The notes beneath the pieces were generated by a model that was given only the letters and a program-made list of their open reading frames with translations, was not told where the DNA came from and ran no database searches. A DNA stretch of 64,000 nt from SKHV01 sp963678565 (lineage in GTDB: Bacteria > Bacteroidota > Bacteroidia > Bacteroidales > Prolixibacteraceae), in NCBI GenBank assembly GCA_963678565.1, contig OY782875.1, positions 1,736,001 through 1,800,000 on the forward strand, read 5' to 3'. Shown here piece after piece: positions 17,975 to 27,423 of this stretch (position 1 is its first letter; each line of letters starts with the position of its first letter). The translations under genes and the position numbers were made by a program.

Positions 17975-18871
17975 TTACCAAAGTTCTTTAGGGTATTTCC
18001 CTTGATTTATCAATGCCTCTATTTTTTGTAGAACAAAAGGTTTATCATCTTTATAGGTTACTCCAAACCAATCGGAAGAGGTGGTTAAAACTTTTGTTTC
18101 AATTGAATTTGCTTTAATTAAATTGTCAACATGGGTGGGAATATAGAATTCCGATTTCAATTCTGAACCTTCTTTTTTTAGAAAAGCTTCAAATGCATTC
18201 CACATGCTTTTCATAATTGATGGGTGAAAGCCCCAAAAGTTCATCGATACTGTTTCTGAACCTTCTAGTTTAGTTTTTTTATCTTCTTCAAGGTAGAAAA
18301 TCGAATGGCCTTCTTTACCGATTTTTGTTAATTCTGTTACATCAACCAAATTCCCTTTTTCATCGGTGTTACACAGTCCACGGCTAACTGTTCCATATTC
18401 CGATAAAGTTTTATCGAGTTGGTAACCAATCATGCAGCAATTTTTTTCATCGATTCCCGATGTTAAGTAGCTATAGGCGGTTTCGTATGCTTCTTTTCCA
18501 TAAAAATCGTCGGCATTAATCGAAGCAAAAGGTTCTTTCACAATGTTGCGAGCTGCTAAAATAGCATGTGCTGTTCCCCAAGGTTTTGCCCTGTCTTTAG
18601 GAATATTAAATCCTTCGGGTACATCTGCTAATTCCTGATATGCGTATTCTACTTCAATTTTTCCTTTTAATTTTTCATCGAACCGCTCTTTAAATGCTTC
18701 TTCAAAATCTTTTCGAATGATAAAAACCACTTTCCCAAATCCAGCTCTTATCGCATCAAAAAGTGAATAATCAATAATTGCTTCTCCATTTGGGCCTATT
18801 TCATCCAATTGTTTTAATCCTCCATAACGACTACCCATTCCGGCAGCTAAAATAACGAGCGTTGGTTTCAT
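17975..18871 (-). CDS. Sugar-phosphate nucleotidyltransferase family protein
   Basis: A 298-residue protein that opens with the nucleotide-binding signature LVILAAGMGSRYGGLKQL and continues with IGPNGEAIIDYSLFDA, as in GT-A-fold nucleotidylyltransferases of the GlmU/RmlA/MPG type. The metal-binding aspartates appear as SINADDFYG at about residue 118. Such enzymes join a sugar phosphate to an NTP. The exact substrate cannot be read from the sequence. It has its own terminator and lies opposite the divergent epimerase gene. Confidence 0.85.
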   Translation of the reverse strand: MKPTLVILAAGMGSRYGGLKQLDEIGPNGEAIIDYSLFDAIRAGFGKVVFIIRKDFEEAFKERFDEKLKGKIEVEYAYQELADVPEGFNIPKDRAKPWGTAHAILAARNIVKEPFASINADDFYGKEAYETAYSYLTSGIDEKNCCMIGYQLDKTLSEYGTVSRGLCNTDEKGNLVDVTELTKIGKEGHSIFYLEEDKKTKLEGSETVSMNFWGFHPSIMKSMWNAFEAFLKKEGSELKSEFYIPTHVDNLIKANSIETKVLTTSSDWFGVTYKDDKPFVLQKIEALINQGKYPKELW

Positions 18872-19036
18872 AATTTTCTATTTATATTTTTTACGATTCT
18901 ATTAAAGTTGAATTTGTTATTATTTATTTAAACAATCATGCTATTAAAAATAAGTTGAAGCATAAATTTATAGTTTTCATAGAACATTCAAATCATCCTT
19001 GGGTTATTTAGTTGTAAATATTTTAATTATTGATTG

Positions 19037-19891
19037 ATGAAAATTGCTTTTACAGGAGGATCGGGTTTTATTGCATCCCATTTTAAATCGAAACACAAAG
19101 ATTATGATTTTGTTGATTTAAAACGGGATAAGCCTGTTGATGACTGGATTGAAAAGCTTTCAACATCGGATGTTGTAATCAATTTGGCTGGTGCTCCGAT
19201 ATTTCAAAAGTGGAATGCGGAAAACCGTTCGATAATTGAACAAAGTAGGGTTCAAACAACTCGAAAGTTAGTTACGTGTTTAAATGAAATGGGAAAAGAT
19301 GTTCCTCAACTGTTAATTTCCGGATCGGCAATTGGAATTTATTCAAATGAAGGGAATCGATTAATTACAGAAGATAAGCCTATTTACGGCACTAATTTTC
19401 TAAGCGAAGTTGTGAAAAAATGGGAAGCAGAAACCAATCATTTAAATAATTCCTTGGTACGTTTGGTTATTCCTCGAATTGGAATTGTATTAGGAAACAA
19501 GGGCGGAATAATAAAGCAGATGAAACCGTTTTTTAAACTTGGTTTAGGTGGGGAATTGGCTTCAGGAAAGCAAAAAATGGCTTTTATTCATATTGATGAC
19601 TTAGTAAATGCTTTTCGTTTTTTTATAGAAAAACAAAACACTTCGGGTATATATAATATGGTTAGTCCTACAATTGTTAGCAACAAAGAATTTACATCTC
19701 AATTTGCACATGCGCTTCATCGATGGGTGTTTTTACCCATTCCTAGTTTTGTTTTAAAAATCCTGTTTGGCGAATCGGCCGAAATCATGTTAAAAGGAGA
19801 GTGGGTTGAACCAAAACGCTTACTTGAAACTAATTTCGAATATCAATATCCCAAATTAGAAGAAGCTTTAAAAGATTTAGTGTCAAAATAA
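19037..19891 (+). CDS. TIGR01777 family NAD-dependent epimerase-like protein
   Basis: A 284-residue short-chain dehydrogenase/epimerase with the N-terminal Rossmann motif IAFTGGSGFIASHF. It also has the family segments VINLAGAPIFQKWN, ISGSAIGIYSN and VLGNKGGIIKQM, and the C-terminal DUF1731-type region (FGESAEIMLKGEWVEPKRL). Members such as YfcH/SulA-like proteins lack a settled reaction. The ATG at 19037 is chosen over an adjacent TTG at 19034. The next gene starts 52 bases downstream on the same strand. Confidence 0.9.
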   Translation: MKIAFTGGSGFIASHFKSKHKDYDFVDLKRDKPVDDWIEKLSTSDVVINLAGAPIFQKWNAENRSIIEQSRVQTTRKLVTCLNEMGKDVPQLLISGSAIGIYSNEGNRLITEDKPIYGTNFLSEVVKKWEAETNHLNNSLVRLVIPRIGIVLGNKGGIIKQMKPFFKLGLGGELASGKQKMAFIHIDDLVNAFRFFIEKQNTSGIYNMVSPTIVSNKEFTSQFAHALHRWVFLPIPSFVLKILFGESAEIMLKGEWVEPKRLLETNFEYQYPKLEEALKDLVSK

Positions 19892-19943
19892 TATGTTCAA
19901 GAAATCATTTGTATCTTAGTTAAATAATATAAAATAAATTAGA

Positions 19944-20696
19944 ATGACTGACTTTAGATCATTTCATAAACTATCATATGGACTGTATATCATCTGTTCC
20001 GAGTTTGAAGGAAAAAAGGCTGGTTATGCCGGAAATGTTGGATTTCAGGTAACTGCTGAACCCAATACAATGGCAATTAGTTGCAACAAAGACAATATAA
20101 CTTGTAAAGTAATAGAGCAGCGAAAATCGTTCTCTTTATCGGTATTACAAAAAGATTTGGACGTATCGGTAATTGGTACTTTTGGATTTAAAACGAGTAA
20201 TACGATTGATAAATTTGAAGATGTTGATTATAAGATTGGTGAAACCGGTGTTCCGGTTGTAACGTCATATTGTGTTGCCGCTTTTGAATGCAGTGTGATT
20301 AACCAGGTTGATTGCGGAACCCATATTTTGTTTATCGGAGAAGTTTTAAATGGGGAAGTATTATCGGATGATGATCCTTTAACTTACGATTATTATCACG
20401 AGCATTATAAAATGCGTGCGCCTAAAAATGCACCTACTTATATAGATCCTGAAAAGCTAAAAGATGAACCAGAAAAAAATGAGCCCAAAGAAGAACTTGA
20501 GGAAGAACCGCATGAACATGAGTTCGTAAAAACAGATGATGGCAAATATGTTTGTATTATTTGTGGTTATACTTACGATCCTGAAATTGGAGAGCCCTCG
20601 TTGGGAATTCCTCCGGGAACGCCTTTTGAAGATTTAGATGAAGATTTTCTTTGCCCGCTTTGTGGAGCAGGCAAAGATTATTTCAATAAGATTTAA
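19944..20696 (+). CDS. Flavin reductase domain fused to rubredoxin (Hrb-like)
   Basis: A 250-residue two-domain redox protein. Residues 1-165 form an FMN-binding split-barrel flavin reductase domain (MTDFRSFHKLSYGLYIICS start, typical of this group). An acidic, low-complexity linker (about 170-195, rich in EPK) leads to a C-terminal rubredoxin at about 200-250 with both iron-binding knuckles, CIICGY and CPLCGAG. The arrangement resembles high-molecular-weight rubredoxin, which passes electrons from NAD(P)H through FMN to rubredoxin and on to O2- or NO-reducing flavodiiron proteins. No flavodiiron gene is in the window. It converges on the next gene with a 4-base overlap at the stops. Confidence 0.88.
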   Translation: MTDFRSFHKLSYGLYIICSEFEGKKAGYAGNVGFQVTAEPNTMAISCNKDNITCKVIEQRKSFSLSVLQKDLDVSVIGTFGFKTSNTIDKFEDVDYKIGETGVPVVTSYCVAAFECSVINQVDCGTHILFIGEVLNGEVLSDDDPLTYDYYHEHYKMRAPKNAPTYIDPEKLKDEPEKNEPKEELEEEPHEHEFVKTDDGKYVCIICGYTYDPEIGEPSLGIPPGTPFEDLDEDFLCPLCGAGKDYFNKI

Positions 20697-21367
20697 TCGA
20701 ATACTACCATCCCATTAAAAGTATAATTATTTCCATGGTAATCTGTGGAAATAATTTTATACTTGGTGGTGTCGCTGGCTTCAGACTTCAAGTTTTCTAA
20801 ATTAAAAGTAACAATGCTTTTTAGTTTGACCAAGATGTCATCGTCGTTAGCGTTGTGTCTCAATGTTAACTCAACAGGTGAAGATGGATCTTCAATGGTT
20901 CCGGCTGGCTTGCTTAAGTTGATATAGTGCCTTGTTCCGCCACCATAGAAAACAAATTCAACGTTTAAATTTACACCCGTTTGCCAAATTGAAATTATTT
21001 CAATTGGATCACTGCCCAAGCTGTCGCTAATTGATTCGTCATAATCAATTACATCTTTGTATAGAATTTGGTCAATTCGATTAATTGTAACCGAATAATG
21101 ATCCTCTGAACTTGGTAGCTCCTCTTCAATTCTGAAATAAGCACGCACTCTTGTACTATCTTCAAAATTAAAATAATCGTAGGTATAAAGAATCTCCAAA
21201 GTATCGGCATTGTCTGTAATAATATAATAATCAGTATTGGTATCATGATAAATGAATCCAAATGAACTGTAAACTCTTGTGTTCGAATCTTGGTCTAAAA
21301 GGTCGTTACTACAACTAGCTAATAGAGCAATTAAACTGCCAAATAATATTACTTTCCAAAATTTCAT
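20693..21367 (-). CDS. NigD-like lipoprotein
   Basis: A 224-residue outer-envelope lipoprotein with signal and lipobox ALLASC (Cys19). The body, with YYIITDNADTLEILYTYD and FRIEEELPSSEDHYSVTINRI, fits the NigD-like family common in Bacteroidota, whose function is unknown. It overlaps the 3' end of the flavin reductase gene by 4 bases on the opposite strand. Confidence 0.72.
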   Translation of the reverse strand: MKFWKVILFGSLIALLASCSNDLLDQDSNTRVYSSFGFIYHDTNTDYYIITDNADTLEILYTYDYFNFEDSTRVRAYFRIEEELPSSEDHYSVTINRIDQILYKDVIDYDESISDSLGSDPIEIISIWQTGVNLNVEFVFYGGGTRHYINLSKPAGTIEDPSSPVELTLRHNANDDDILVKLKSIVTFNLENLKSEASDTTKYKIISTDYHGNNYTFNGMVVFD

Positions 21368-21402
21368 AACTATCTAATTATCTAAATGTACTAATTAGAC
21401 GC

Positions 21403-21439
21403 AAAAAGAGGAAATTGGTTGCGTCAATTTCCTCTTTTT
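21403..21439. terminator. Bidirectional terminator at the end of the pectin cluster
   Basis: Perfect 14-base arms AAAAAGAGGAAATT and AATTTCCTCTTTTT flank a 9-base loop. It can stop minus-strand transcripts from the cluster starting at 21460. Confidence 0.85.
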
Positions 21440-21459
21440 CAATGTATGTGTGTTTAAAT

Positions 21460-22515
21460 TTAGAATTTTGTTGGCAATTTACAATCGTCGACAAGCATGG
21501 CTTTAACAACTTTTGCATGATTTATTAGGTCTTGTTCCGATTTAACTTCTTCTCGTTGGTTAAGTCCGGTTGGCCAATAATGTTGAGCTGCAGAGTTATT
21601 ATCACCTTTTAAAGCACTTCCTGTTAGTTCTAAGCAAACTGCTTTGCCACTCTCTCCTTGCCATAATCCTCCAACCATTAAGTTTTGCCAGGTGGTGGTG
21701 GTCCCCGAACCAAAATAGTGAGCCATTTCGTGCATAGCGGTACCTACGAACATATAACGTTCGTTTGCCCCAAAACCGAGACTACCATGGTAGCTTGCTT
21801 GTGCCGTTGGGATTCCTTCATTATAATAAACATGGATATTGGTTTCAAATGGTGTATATCTATTATAATAATAACATGCGCTATCCATTGCTTCCTTAAT
21901 TAAAGCATATTGACGTGGATATTGGTTTTTATCGATTGCAAGATTGTAAGTAACATTTCCTGTTATTTCACTTACCTTTTCTGTAGCTCCCATTGCTAGT
22001 CCTCTTGAGTTTAATGCGTAAGGACGTACATAAACTGCTTCACTTGCCAATACATCGTCAACAACAGAATAAAATTGCCCGGTTCCTTTACCAAAATCTA
22101 TTTTATTTCCGCTTGTATAAGTTGGTGTTCCAGATTTGGACCATAAAAGCCCTTTTTCAATAACTGTTAATCCACCGCCATTACTTACATTAACTGCACA
22201 AACAACTTGTTCTAAAGATTTATCGTATTCAGCCAAAGAAGTTGATACTGTTGGAATTGAAATGTTTTCTTCGGTATAAGTAATACTATCAATTAGGCCT
22301 AAGTTTATACTTACCATTTTCCCAACTTTAAGTTCAATTACTAACTGATTATCAGTAGTGTTTGTTGTAAGTTGGTTTATGCCATTCATATAGTATTTTT
22401 CAACCGAATTGTCGTTTTTATGAATATTCACGACTTTGCTTTTTGCTATTGTAGTGACACTGATCAATGAAATAGCTAATAGTGTGATAATATATTTAAA
22501 GCTTTGAATTCTCAT
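21460..22515 (-). CDS. Exported zinc metallopeptidase-like protein (HEMAH) with a fibronectin-like domain
   Basis: A 351-residue exported protein (signal peptide ending near TTIAKS). Residues about 90-185 look like a small beta-sandwich of the fibronectin type III kind seen in Bacteroidota surface proteins (GGLTVIEKGLLWSKSGTPTY). The C-terminal half carries AMHEMAHYFGSGT, an HExxH zinc site, so a metallopeptidase or carbohydrate-linked hydrolase is likely. No sorting domain is seen at the C-terminus. It lies 7 bases after the LamG gene, within the pectate lyase cluster. I do not recognise the family precisely. Confidence 0.65.
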   Translation of the reverse strand: MRIQSFKYIITLLAISLISVTTIAKSKVVNIHKNDNSVEKYYMNGINQLTTNTTDNQLVIELKVGKMVSINLGLIDSITYTEENISIPTVSTSLAEYDKSLEQVVCAVNVSNGGGLTVIEKGLLWSKSGTPTYTSGNKIDFGKGTGQFYSVVDDVLASEAVYVRPYALNSRGLAMGATEKVSEITGNVTYNLAIDKNQYPRQYALIKEAMDSACYYYNRYTPFETNIHVYYNEGIPTAQASYHGSLGFGANERYMFVGTAMHEMAHYFGSGTTTTWQNLMVGGLWQGESGKAVCLELTGSALKGDNNSAAQHYWPTGLNQREEVKSEQDLINHAKVVKAMLVDDCKLPTKF

Positions 22516-22522
22516 TATTTGC

Positions 22523-23833
22523 TTATTTTTTAATCAGACGTTTTGTTTTATTTCCCGATTTGATAATATAAAGTCCATTTTTTAATTGGCTAATATCAAT
22601 TGTTTGATTTATTATTTTTTGCGGTGAAACTTGCTTCATTAATCGCCCTGTAACTGAATAGATCAAAATGTCGTTTTTAATGTTTTGAACTTGAATCGTT
22701 GATGTTGCTGGATTGGGATAGATTACAAATTCATTTGAAGCATTTAATATTTCTTGGTTTGAGGATATATAATCTTCAAAAGTAATTTTTTCAATAGTAG
22801 AATTTTCAACGATACTGTTTTCTGTATTGTTCCATACAAAAGTTGTTTTGGTATCGTCGAAATTAATTTCGTTTATATTGACGATTTGATTCTCAATTAT
22901 CCCGTCGGAGTTCCTATGTATCAAAATTTTTGAAGGCGTACCTTTATTAATCGATTCAAAAGCTTTTGTTTCATGAGTTTTTGAACTTGCCCTATAAGCG
23001 TTTGTTGCCTTGTTCAGTATTTGAACTTGATTGCTACTTGCCAATATGGTTTCATCTATTTCCTCTTTGCTTAAAGGATAGTCGATAATGCAGAAATCGT
23101 AAACCATTGTTTTATCCAAGGAGCTCTCAGAACCAACTGTTGAGTGGCCAATATAGTTTATCGTTGTACCTTTAGCTTGCGCATCATAAACTGTTTTTGG
23201 TGTTGTATCAATTTCCTTTGATGATAAAACATTACCGTCAAAATATACGATTCCAATTCCATTGTTTTGTGTGTAAACTAAATGGTGCCAGCTTCCTTGC
23301 AATGCAGGTTGATTAATGCCTACCTTGGTATATTTTTCATCACTTCTGAAAGTTGGCGATATTTCGTAACCTAAGTTTGCAAGTGTTAATTCAATATACC
23401 CGTCTTCACTTTTGCTGGCAAATAAACTATTGGATAAACTCATAATAGGACTTCCAGCTTCTTTGAAAGAATAGCTGTTATCTACTCTGAAAAACACGCT
23501 TATGGTGAATTCTTCAAGTTGTTCAAAAACTTCACCTATCCCTTCTCCTAAATTCATTAAACCACGTACAGCTCCTAAATCAAGAACGTTGTAAATGCCG
23601 GTTTTTTCAGTTCCAATAGTGACTACCTTTGCCGAGTTATGCAAGGTTGCTTCGAAAGCATTGGCTGATAGATCAACTACCTTATCCCCGTTCAATTTCG
23701 AAAAGTCGTAACGAACAATAATGTGTTCCTTATCTAATGAAGTGATTTTTTCTGATGCAACCGCATTTGCAGAAATAAGCAGAAATAGAACAAAGTGTAC
23801 TCTAAAGATTTTTTGTAAAAAGGCTTTTTGCAT
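22523..23833 (-). CDS. LamG-like protein with type IX secretion sorting domain
   Basis: A 436-residue secreted protein with a signal peptide ending near NAVAS. Residues about 40-265 resemble a concanavalin A-like LamG domain (VVDLSANAFEATLHNSAKV, GSWHHLVYTQNNGIGIVYFD), which usually binds glycans. The last 75 residues form a type A T9SS sorting domain (FVIYPNPATSTIQVQN, ending NGLYIIKSGNKTKRLIKK). It is probably a cell-surface pectin-binding accessory to the neighbouring lyases, which is inferred from position. Confidence 0.8.
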   Translation of the reverse strand: MQKAFLQKIFRVHFVLFLLISANAVASEKITSLDKEHIIVRYDFSKLNGDKVVDLSANAFEATLHNSAKVVTIGTEKTGIYNVLDLGAVRGLMNLGEGIGEVFEQLEEFTISVFFRVDNSYSFKEAGSPIMSLSNSLFASKSEDGYIELTLANLGYEISPTFRSDEKYTKVGINQPALQGSWHHLVYTQNNGIGIVYFDGNVLSSKEIDTTPKTVYDAQAKGTTINYIGHSTVGSESSLDKTMVYDFCIIDYPLSKEEIDETILASSNQVQILNKATNAYRASSKTHETKAFESINKGTPSKILIHRNSDGIIENQIVNINEINFDDTKTTFVWNNTENSIVENSTIEKITFEDYISSNQEILNASNEFVIYPNPATSTIQVQNIKNDILIYSVTGRLMKQVSPQKIINQTIDISQLKNGLYIIKSGNKTKRLIKK

Positions 23834-24091
23834 TCTTTTTATATTGTGACTTTAATAAATAAACAGTGTAAATTTATTTATTTCTGAAGAATAAATATGT
23901 TTTAGAATGTAAATTTCAAACTGAAGTCAGAAACGTGTTATAGATTATAAGATTTATGCTAATAGATTAATCATGTATTTGAATGATAAAAGCGAGTTTT
24001 GTTTCGATAGAAATTGCTCCAAGTCGTTGAATTATAGCGCAATGTTCTTGAATGATTGCTGGTCGGAATCTAAATTATGATTGCAATATTT

Positions 24092-25327
24092 TTATTGAAC
24101 CATAAAATGTTGGGTCGTTTTATAGTTTTTTGATTCAATTTTTAATATATACAAACCTGCTTGTATATCACTTATAGAAATGCTTGAACCATTATTCAAT
24201 GTTAATTGATTCGAGCGAATCAGCTTTCCTTGCGTTGTATAAATGTCAACTTTTAATTCTAATATTTTAGTTGCTTGGAAAGATAAAATTTTGTTTTGCT
24301 GGTCAAGATCAAAGGTTATGTATTCCTTCGACTTCAATGCCTTGTCATTATTCGTTTTGGTATATTGATCACTAACCGATTGTTGTGGTCCTGCTTCGGC
24401 CATAACAATTGCTTTAACCTGATCGAGTGGATCTAAATCATATTCGTAATACGATGAAATCTTTATGTCTTTTGTTGGCTCTGATAAATTACCAATCATA
24501 CTACCAGAACAAGAAATAAACTGATTGTTTCTTGCGTAAAGTTGACCTTCATCTCTGAAGGAAAGTGGATCTTTTGTATTTTCAAACACACTGTTTTCAA
24601 CAATTATACGACCGGTTCCTCTTGATTGATTTCCATAAGAAGCAATATTGTTCAAATAATTATTGTACAAGTGGCCGATTCCCATATCAAAACTCGGATT
24701 GCGTTGGTTGGTATTATCGATCCAACAATGATGAATTCCTATTCTAAAATCTGATTCATCGGTCCAACCAATTCCAAACGCCTTATTGTGATCGCTTAAT
24801 TTACAATACGAAACGGTTACATAATCAGTCACTTTACGTAAATCAATTAGTCCATCTCCTAAATGTGTAAAATGACAATGGTCGATCCATAGGTGGTGTG
24901 TGTTATCGGCTTGAATACCATCAAAATCATTCGTTTTTCCATCCCAATCTCCTTCAACATACGAATCGCGAATGGTCAAATTTCGAATAATAATATTTTG
25001 CTTATCGACCATTTGCAATTCTACATTTTTTAGGGTGGCATCTGAGCCCAATCCAATGATTGTTGTGTTCGAACCAACTTTAATTGTTTTACAGTTTTCT
25101 GATTCTAAAATTCCTTCAATGTATATAATGTATTTATTATTGGAGCCAGCATAAGAATAAAGTTGAGCTAAACTTTCAACTTTAATTTCATTACCTCCTG
25201 CACCGCCTGTTGTTGTTTCAAGGCCTTTGCCACTTATACTTGCAAAACTCGTAGGGAGATCCTGTGCATATATATTATTTAGAAACAGAAAAGAACTAAA
25301 TAATAGGATGAAAAATTTATTAAGCAT
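24092..25327 (-). CDS. Pectate lyase, PL1 family, with T9SS sorting domain
   Basis: Cleaves alpha-1,4-galacturonan by beta-elimination with calcium. The right-handed beta-helix includes the PL1 hallmark HLWIDHCHFTHLGDGLIDLRK (shown here over its core WIDHCHFTHLGDGLIDLRK, about residues 149-167) and the downstream RNPSFDMGIGHLYNN with the RNP catalytic region. The signal peptide ends near NIYAQ, and the C-terminal 75 residues are a T9SS sorting domain ending HFMVQ. The ATG at 25327 is chosen over a TTG two codons upstream. It is one of two lyases in the cluster. Confidence 0.9.
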   Translation of the reverse strand: MLNKFFILLFSSFLFLNNIYAQDLPTSFASISGKGLETTTGGAGGNEIKVESLAQLYSYAGSNNKYIIYIEGILESENCKTIKVGSNTTIIGLGSDATLKNVELQMVDKQNIIIRNLTIRDSYVEGDWDGKTNDFDGIQADNTHHLWIDHCHFTHLGDGLIDLRKVTDYVTVSYCKLSDHNKAFGIGWTDESDFRIGIHHCWIDNTNQRNPSFDMGIGHLYNNYLNNIASYGNQSRGTGRIIVENSVFENTKDPLSFRDEGQLYARNNQFISCSGSMIGNLSEPTKDIKISSYYEYDLDPLDQVKAIVMAEAGPQQSVSDQYTKTNNDKALKSKEYITFDLDQQNKILSFQATKILELKVDIYTTQGKLIRSNQLTLNNGSSISISDIQAGLYILKIESKNYKTTQHFMVQ

Positions 25328-25371
25328 AGTCAATAGTTGTGTAGTTAGTTGGATTGTATAAACTTAATATT

Positions 25372-25402
25372 AAAAAGAGAGGCTATTAAATTTAATAGCC
25401 TT
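25372..25402 (-). terminator. Terminator hairpin after the 553-residue lyase gene
   Basis: A perfect 22-base palindrome (AGGCTATTAAA and its complement, 25380-25401) is followed on the minus strand by CTCTTTTTA. It lies 17 bases past the lyase stop. Confidence 0.75.
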
Positions 25403-25418
25403 TCTTTGTATTAGCTGT

Positions 25419-27080
25419 TTATTTAAGTATAAATTTTTGTGTTTGTTTTGAATTTCCTGTTGCAAGGTTTACAAAATAAATTCCTTTGTTAAAATTAGTA
25501 GTGTTAAGTTCTAATTTCTGAAGATTACTGTTTTGGCTGTCGATGCTCTTATGATAAATGTTGCGTCCCATCACATCGTATACCGTTAACAAGGATTTTT
25601 GATTTGTTGTATTGGTGAATTGAACGATGGCTGAATTTTTGTCTGCTCCTTGATAAACAATAAAATCTTTGATTGCTACTAATGTTTCGGTCTTGTTCGA
25701 AACAAAAATTGATGATTCAACTAAACCGTTAATATAAACTTCAAGGTTAGTATAACCTTCAGTGGTCAACAAATTTCGGTCGCTTGCATCGTTTGGGTTC
25801 AAGCCATTTCGGGTTTCCCATTCATCTGGCATTCCATCCAAATCAGTATCTTCAGGAACCACAGATGCCTGATATGTATAATCGTCCCAACCACCAACGT
25901 CGCTTTGTGTATCAATTAAACCAGCTCTGGTGGTACCATTTGAAGCACGTTCTGGAGCTAATCCATTTCTAATTTCATTGATGACACGAGCATCAGTTTC
26001 ATCTCTTTTTAAATTTGCACCACAATATTGCAGTACCAATTCGTAAGCTTCATCTGCTGATTGTGTTGTTACATGAGGAACTTCAAATTCTGTTTCAGAT
26101 TTTATATTGTCAATGGATAATCCAGGCAGGTCACCTTTGGGTTCTATACCTTGCCAGTTATTATCAGTAACAAAAGTACTTTCTGTTACCTTATTACCAT
26201 TTACATAAAATGTTCCCCATACTCCATCTTTGTCATTTGGAGAGAAAATACGCGTTTTATTGGAAGATTCAGGGCCTGCTTTGTAGTAGTTATTAATAAA
26301 ATTGTAATTTCCGCCTTCTCCGGCATAGCCACTGTTTCCACCCCAATTGTAAATTACATTATTTCTGAAGTCAACCAATTCTAATTCAGGTTGTCCTGAA
26401 TATCTTGAACCGTTCATACGAGGGTTTCTACTATCGTGATGTGCTAAGATGTTGTGGTGAAATGTTGCAGTTTGTCCGCCCCATATTCCTCCATAACCAT
26501 GAGAATCTTTGTCGTGAAGCGATTGTCTCAAACTTTCAGATAAGATACACCACTGAAGTGTGAAATTCTTATTATCATAAAAAGATCCACATTCGTCAAT
26601 ACTCCAGCTAAAAGAGCAGTGGTCGATAATAATGTTTTGTTGGTTACGACCCCACATGGCATCATCCTGTGTTCCTTTTTCATCACCTAAACGCGATCTT
26701 ATATAGCGAACAATTACATTATCCCCACCTTGGTATAAACTGTAATTTTTAAGGCAAATTCCGTCACCTGGAGCGGTTTGTCCTGCAATTGTTGTATTGT
26801 CGTTTATAGATAATCTACTAGTTAATTCGATTATTCCCGAAACTTTGAATATTATAGTTTTAGCTCCTGATCTCCCAAGGCACCAACGTAAAGTTCCTGA
26901 TCGTGTAGAAAGATCTCCTGTGTTCGTATCCTCTAAAGAGTTTACAAAATATACTGCTCCGCCACGTCCACCAGTTGTGTACATTCCACCTCCACCTGCA
27001 CCCGGAAATGCTGGTGTTTGTGCCTGCAATCCGACAATACTAATTGTCATTATGAAGAATAATGTAAAAAAATGTTTCAT
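25419..27080 (-). CDS. Pectate lyase-like beta-helix protein with T9SS sorting domain
   Basis: A 553-residue secreted enzyme. The signal peptide ends near GLQAQ, followed by the start FPGAGGGGMYTTGGRGG that is typical of a large Bacteroidota group of PL1-like lyases. Beta-helix repeats include NIIIDHCSFSWSIDECGSF, and RNPRMNGSRYSG gives the catalytic RNP region. A short calcium-binding-like loop, DTDLDGMPDEWE (about residue 405), separates the helix from the C-terminal T9SS sorting domain (FNKGIYFVNLATG end). It is the first gene of the minus-strand pectin cluster, followed by its own terminator. Confidence 0.87.
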   Translation of the reverse strand: MKHFFTLFFIMTISIVGLQAQTPAFPGAGGGGMYTTGGRGGAVYFVNSLEDTNTGDLSTRSGTLRWCLGRSGAKTIIFKVSGIIELTSRLSINDNTTIAGQTAPGDGICLKNYSLYQGGDNVIVRYIRSRLGDEKGTQDDAMWGRNQQNIIIDHCSFSWSIDECGSFYDNKNFTLQWCILSESLRQSLHDKDSHGYGGIWGGQTATFHHNILAHHDSRNPRMNGSRYSGQPELELVDFRNNVIYNWGGNSGYAGEGGNYNFINNYYKAGPESSNKTRIFSPNDKDGVWGTFYVNGNKVTESTFVTDNNWQGIEPKGDLPGLSIDNIKSETEFEVPHVTTQSADEAYELVLQYCGANLKRDETDARVINEIRNGLAPERASNGTTRAGLIDTQSDVGGWDDYTYQASVVPEDTDLDGMPDEWETRNGLNPNDASDRNLLTTEGYTNLEVYINGLVESSIFVSNKTETLVAIKDFIVYQGADKNSAIVQFTNTTNQKSLLTVYDVMGRNIYHKSIDSQNSNLQKLELNTTNFNKGIYFVNLATGNSKQTQKFILK

Positions 27081-27423
27081 AGTTATCTTATAAAATTTGT
27101 TATTATTTCATTGGTTAGTTTCAAGTACAAATTTAACGATTGTAATCCATATCCGCATTGATTCTTTTCTATTGAATCGATTCATTTTTTAATAGATTGA
27201 TGATTATAAAAATCAATTGAATTTGCTCAAATTTAGACAAGGTGAAAATATAACTTTAAAATTTTCATTATGATAGATAAATTAATCGATTTGTTGTGAT
27301 AAAGCACTTTGCATGGATGAATTTTCTACAAAAGGCCTATTGATAATAGGAAGAGAAAAAATAATTATATTCTTTAGGCAACTGATTCATAGTGAAAAAC
27401 ACCTGTTTTAAAAAAAGTGTATT
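27081..27423. other. Divergent intergenic region, 343 bases
   Basis: It lies between the minus-strand lyase and a plus-strand lipoprotein and must hold the promoters of both. I see A+T-rich sequence with a partial inverted repeat of ATTGAATCGATTCATT type near 27168-27185, and no gene, RNA or repeat. Confidence 0.5.
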
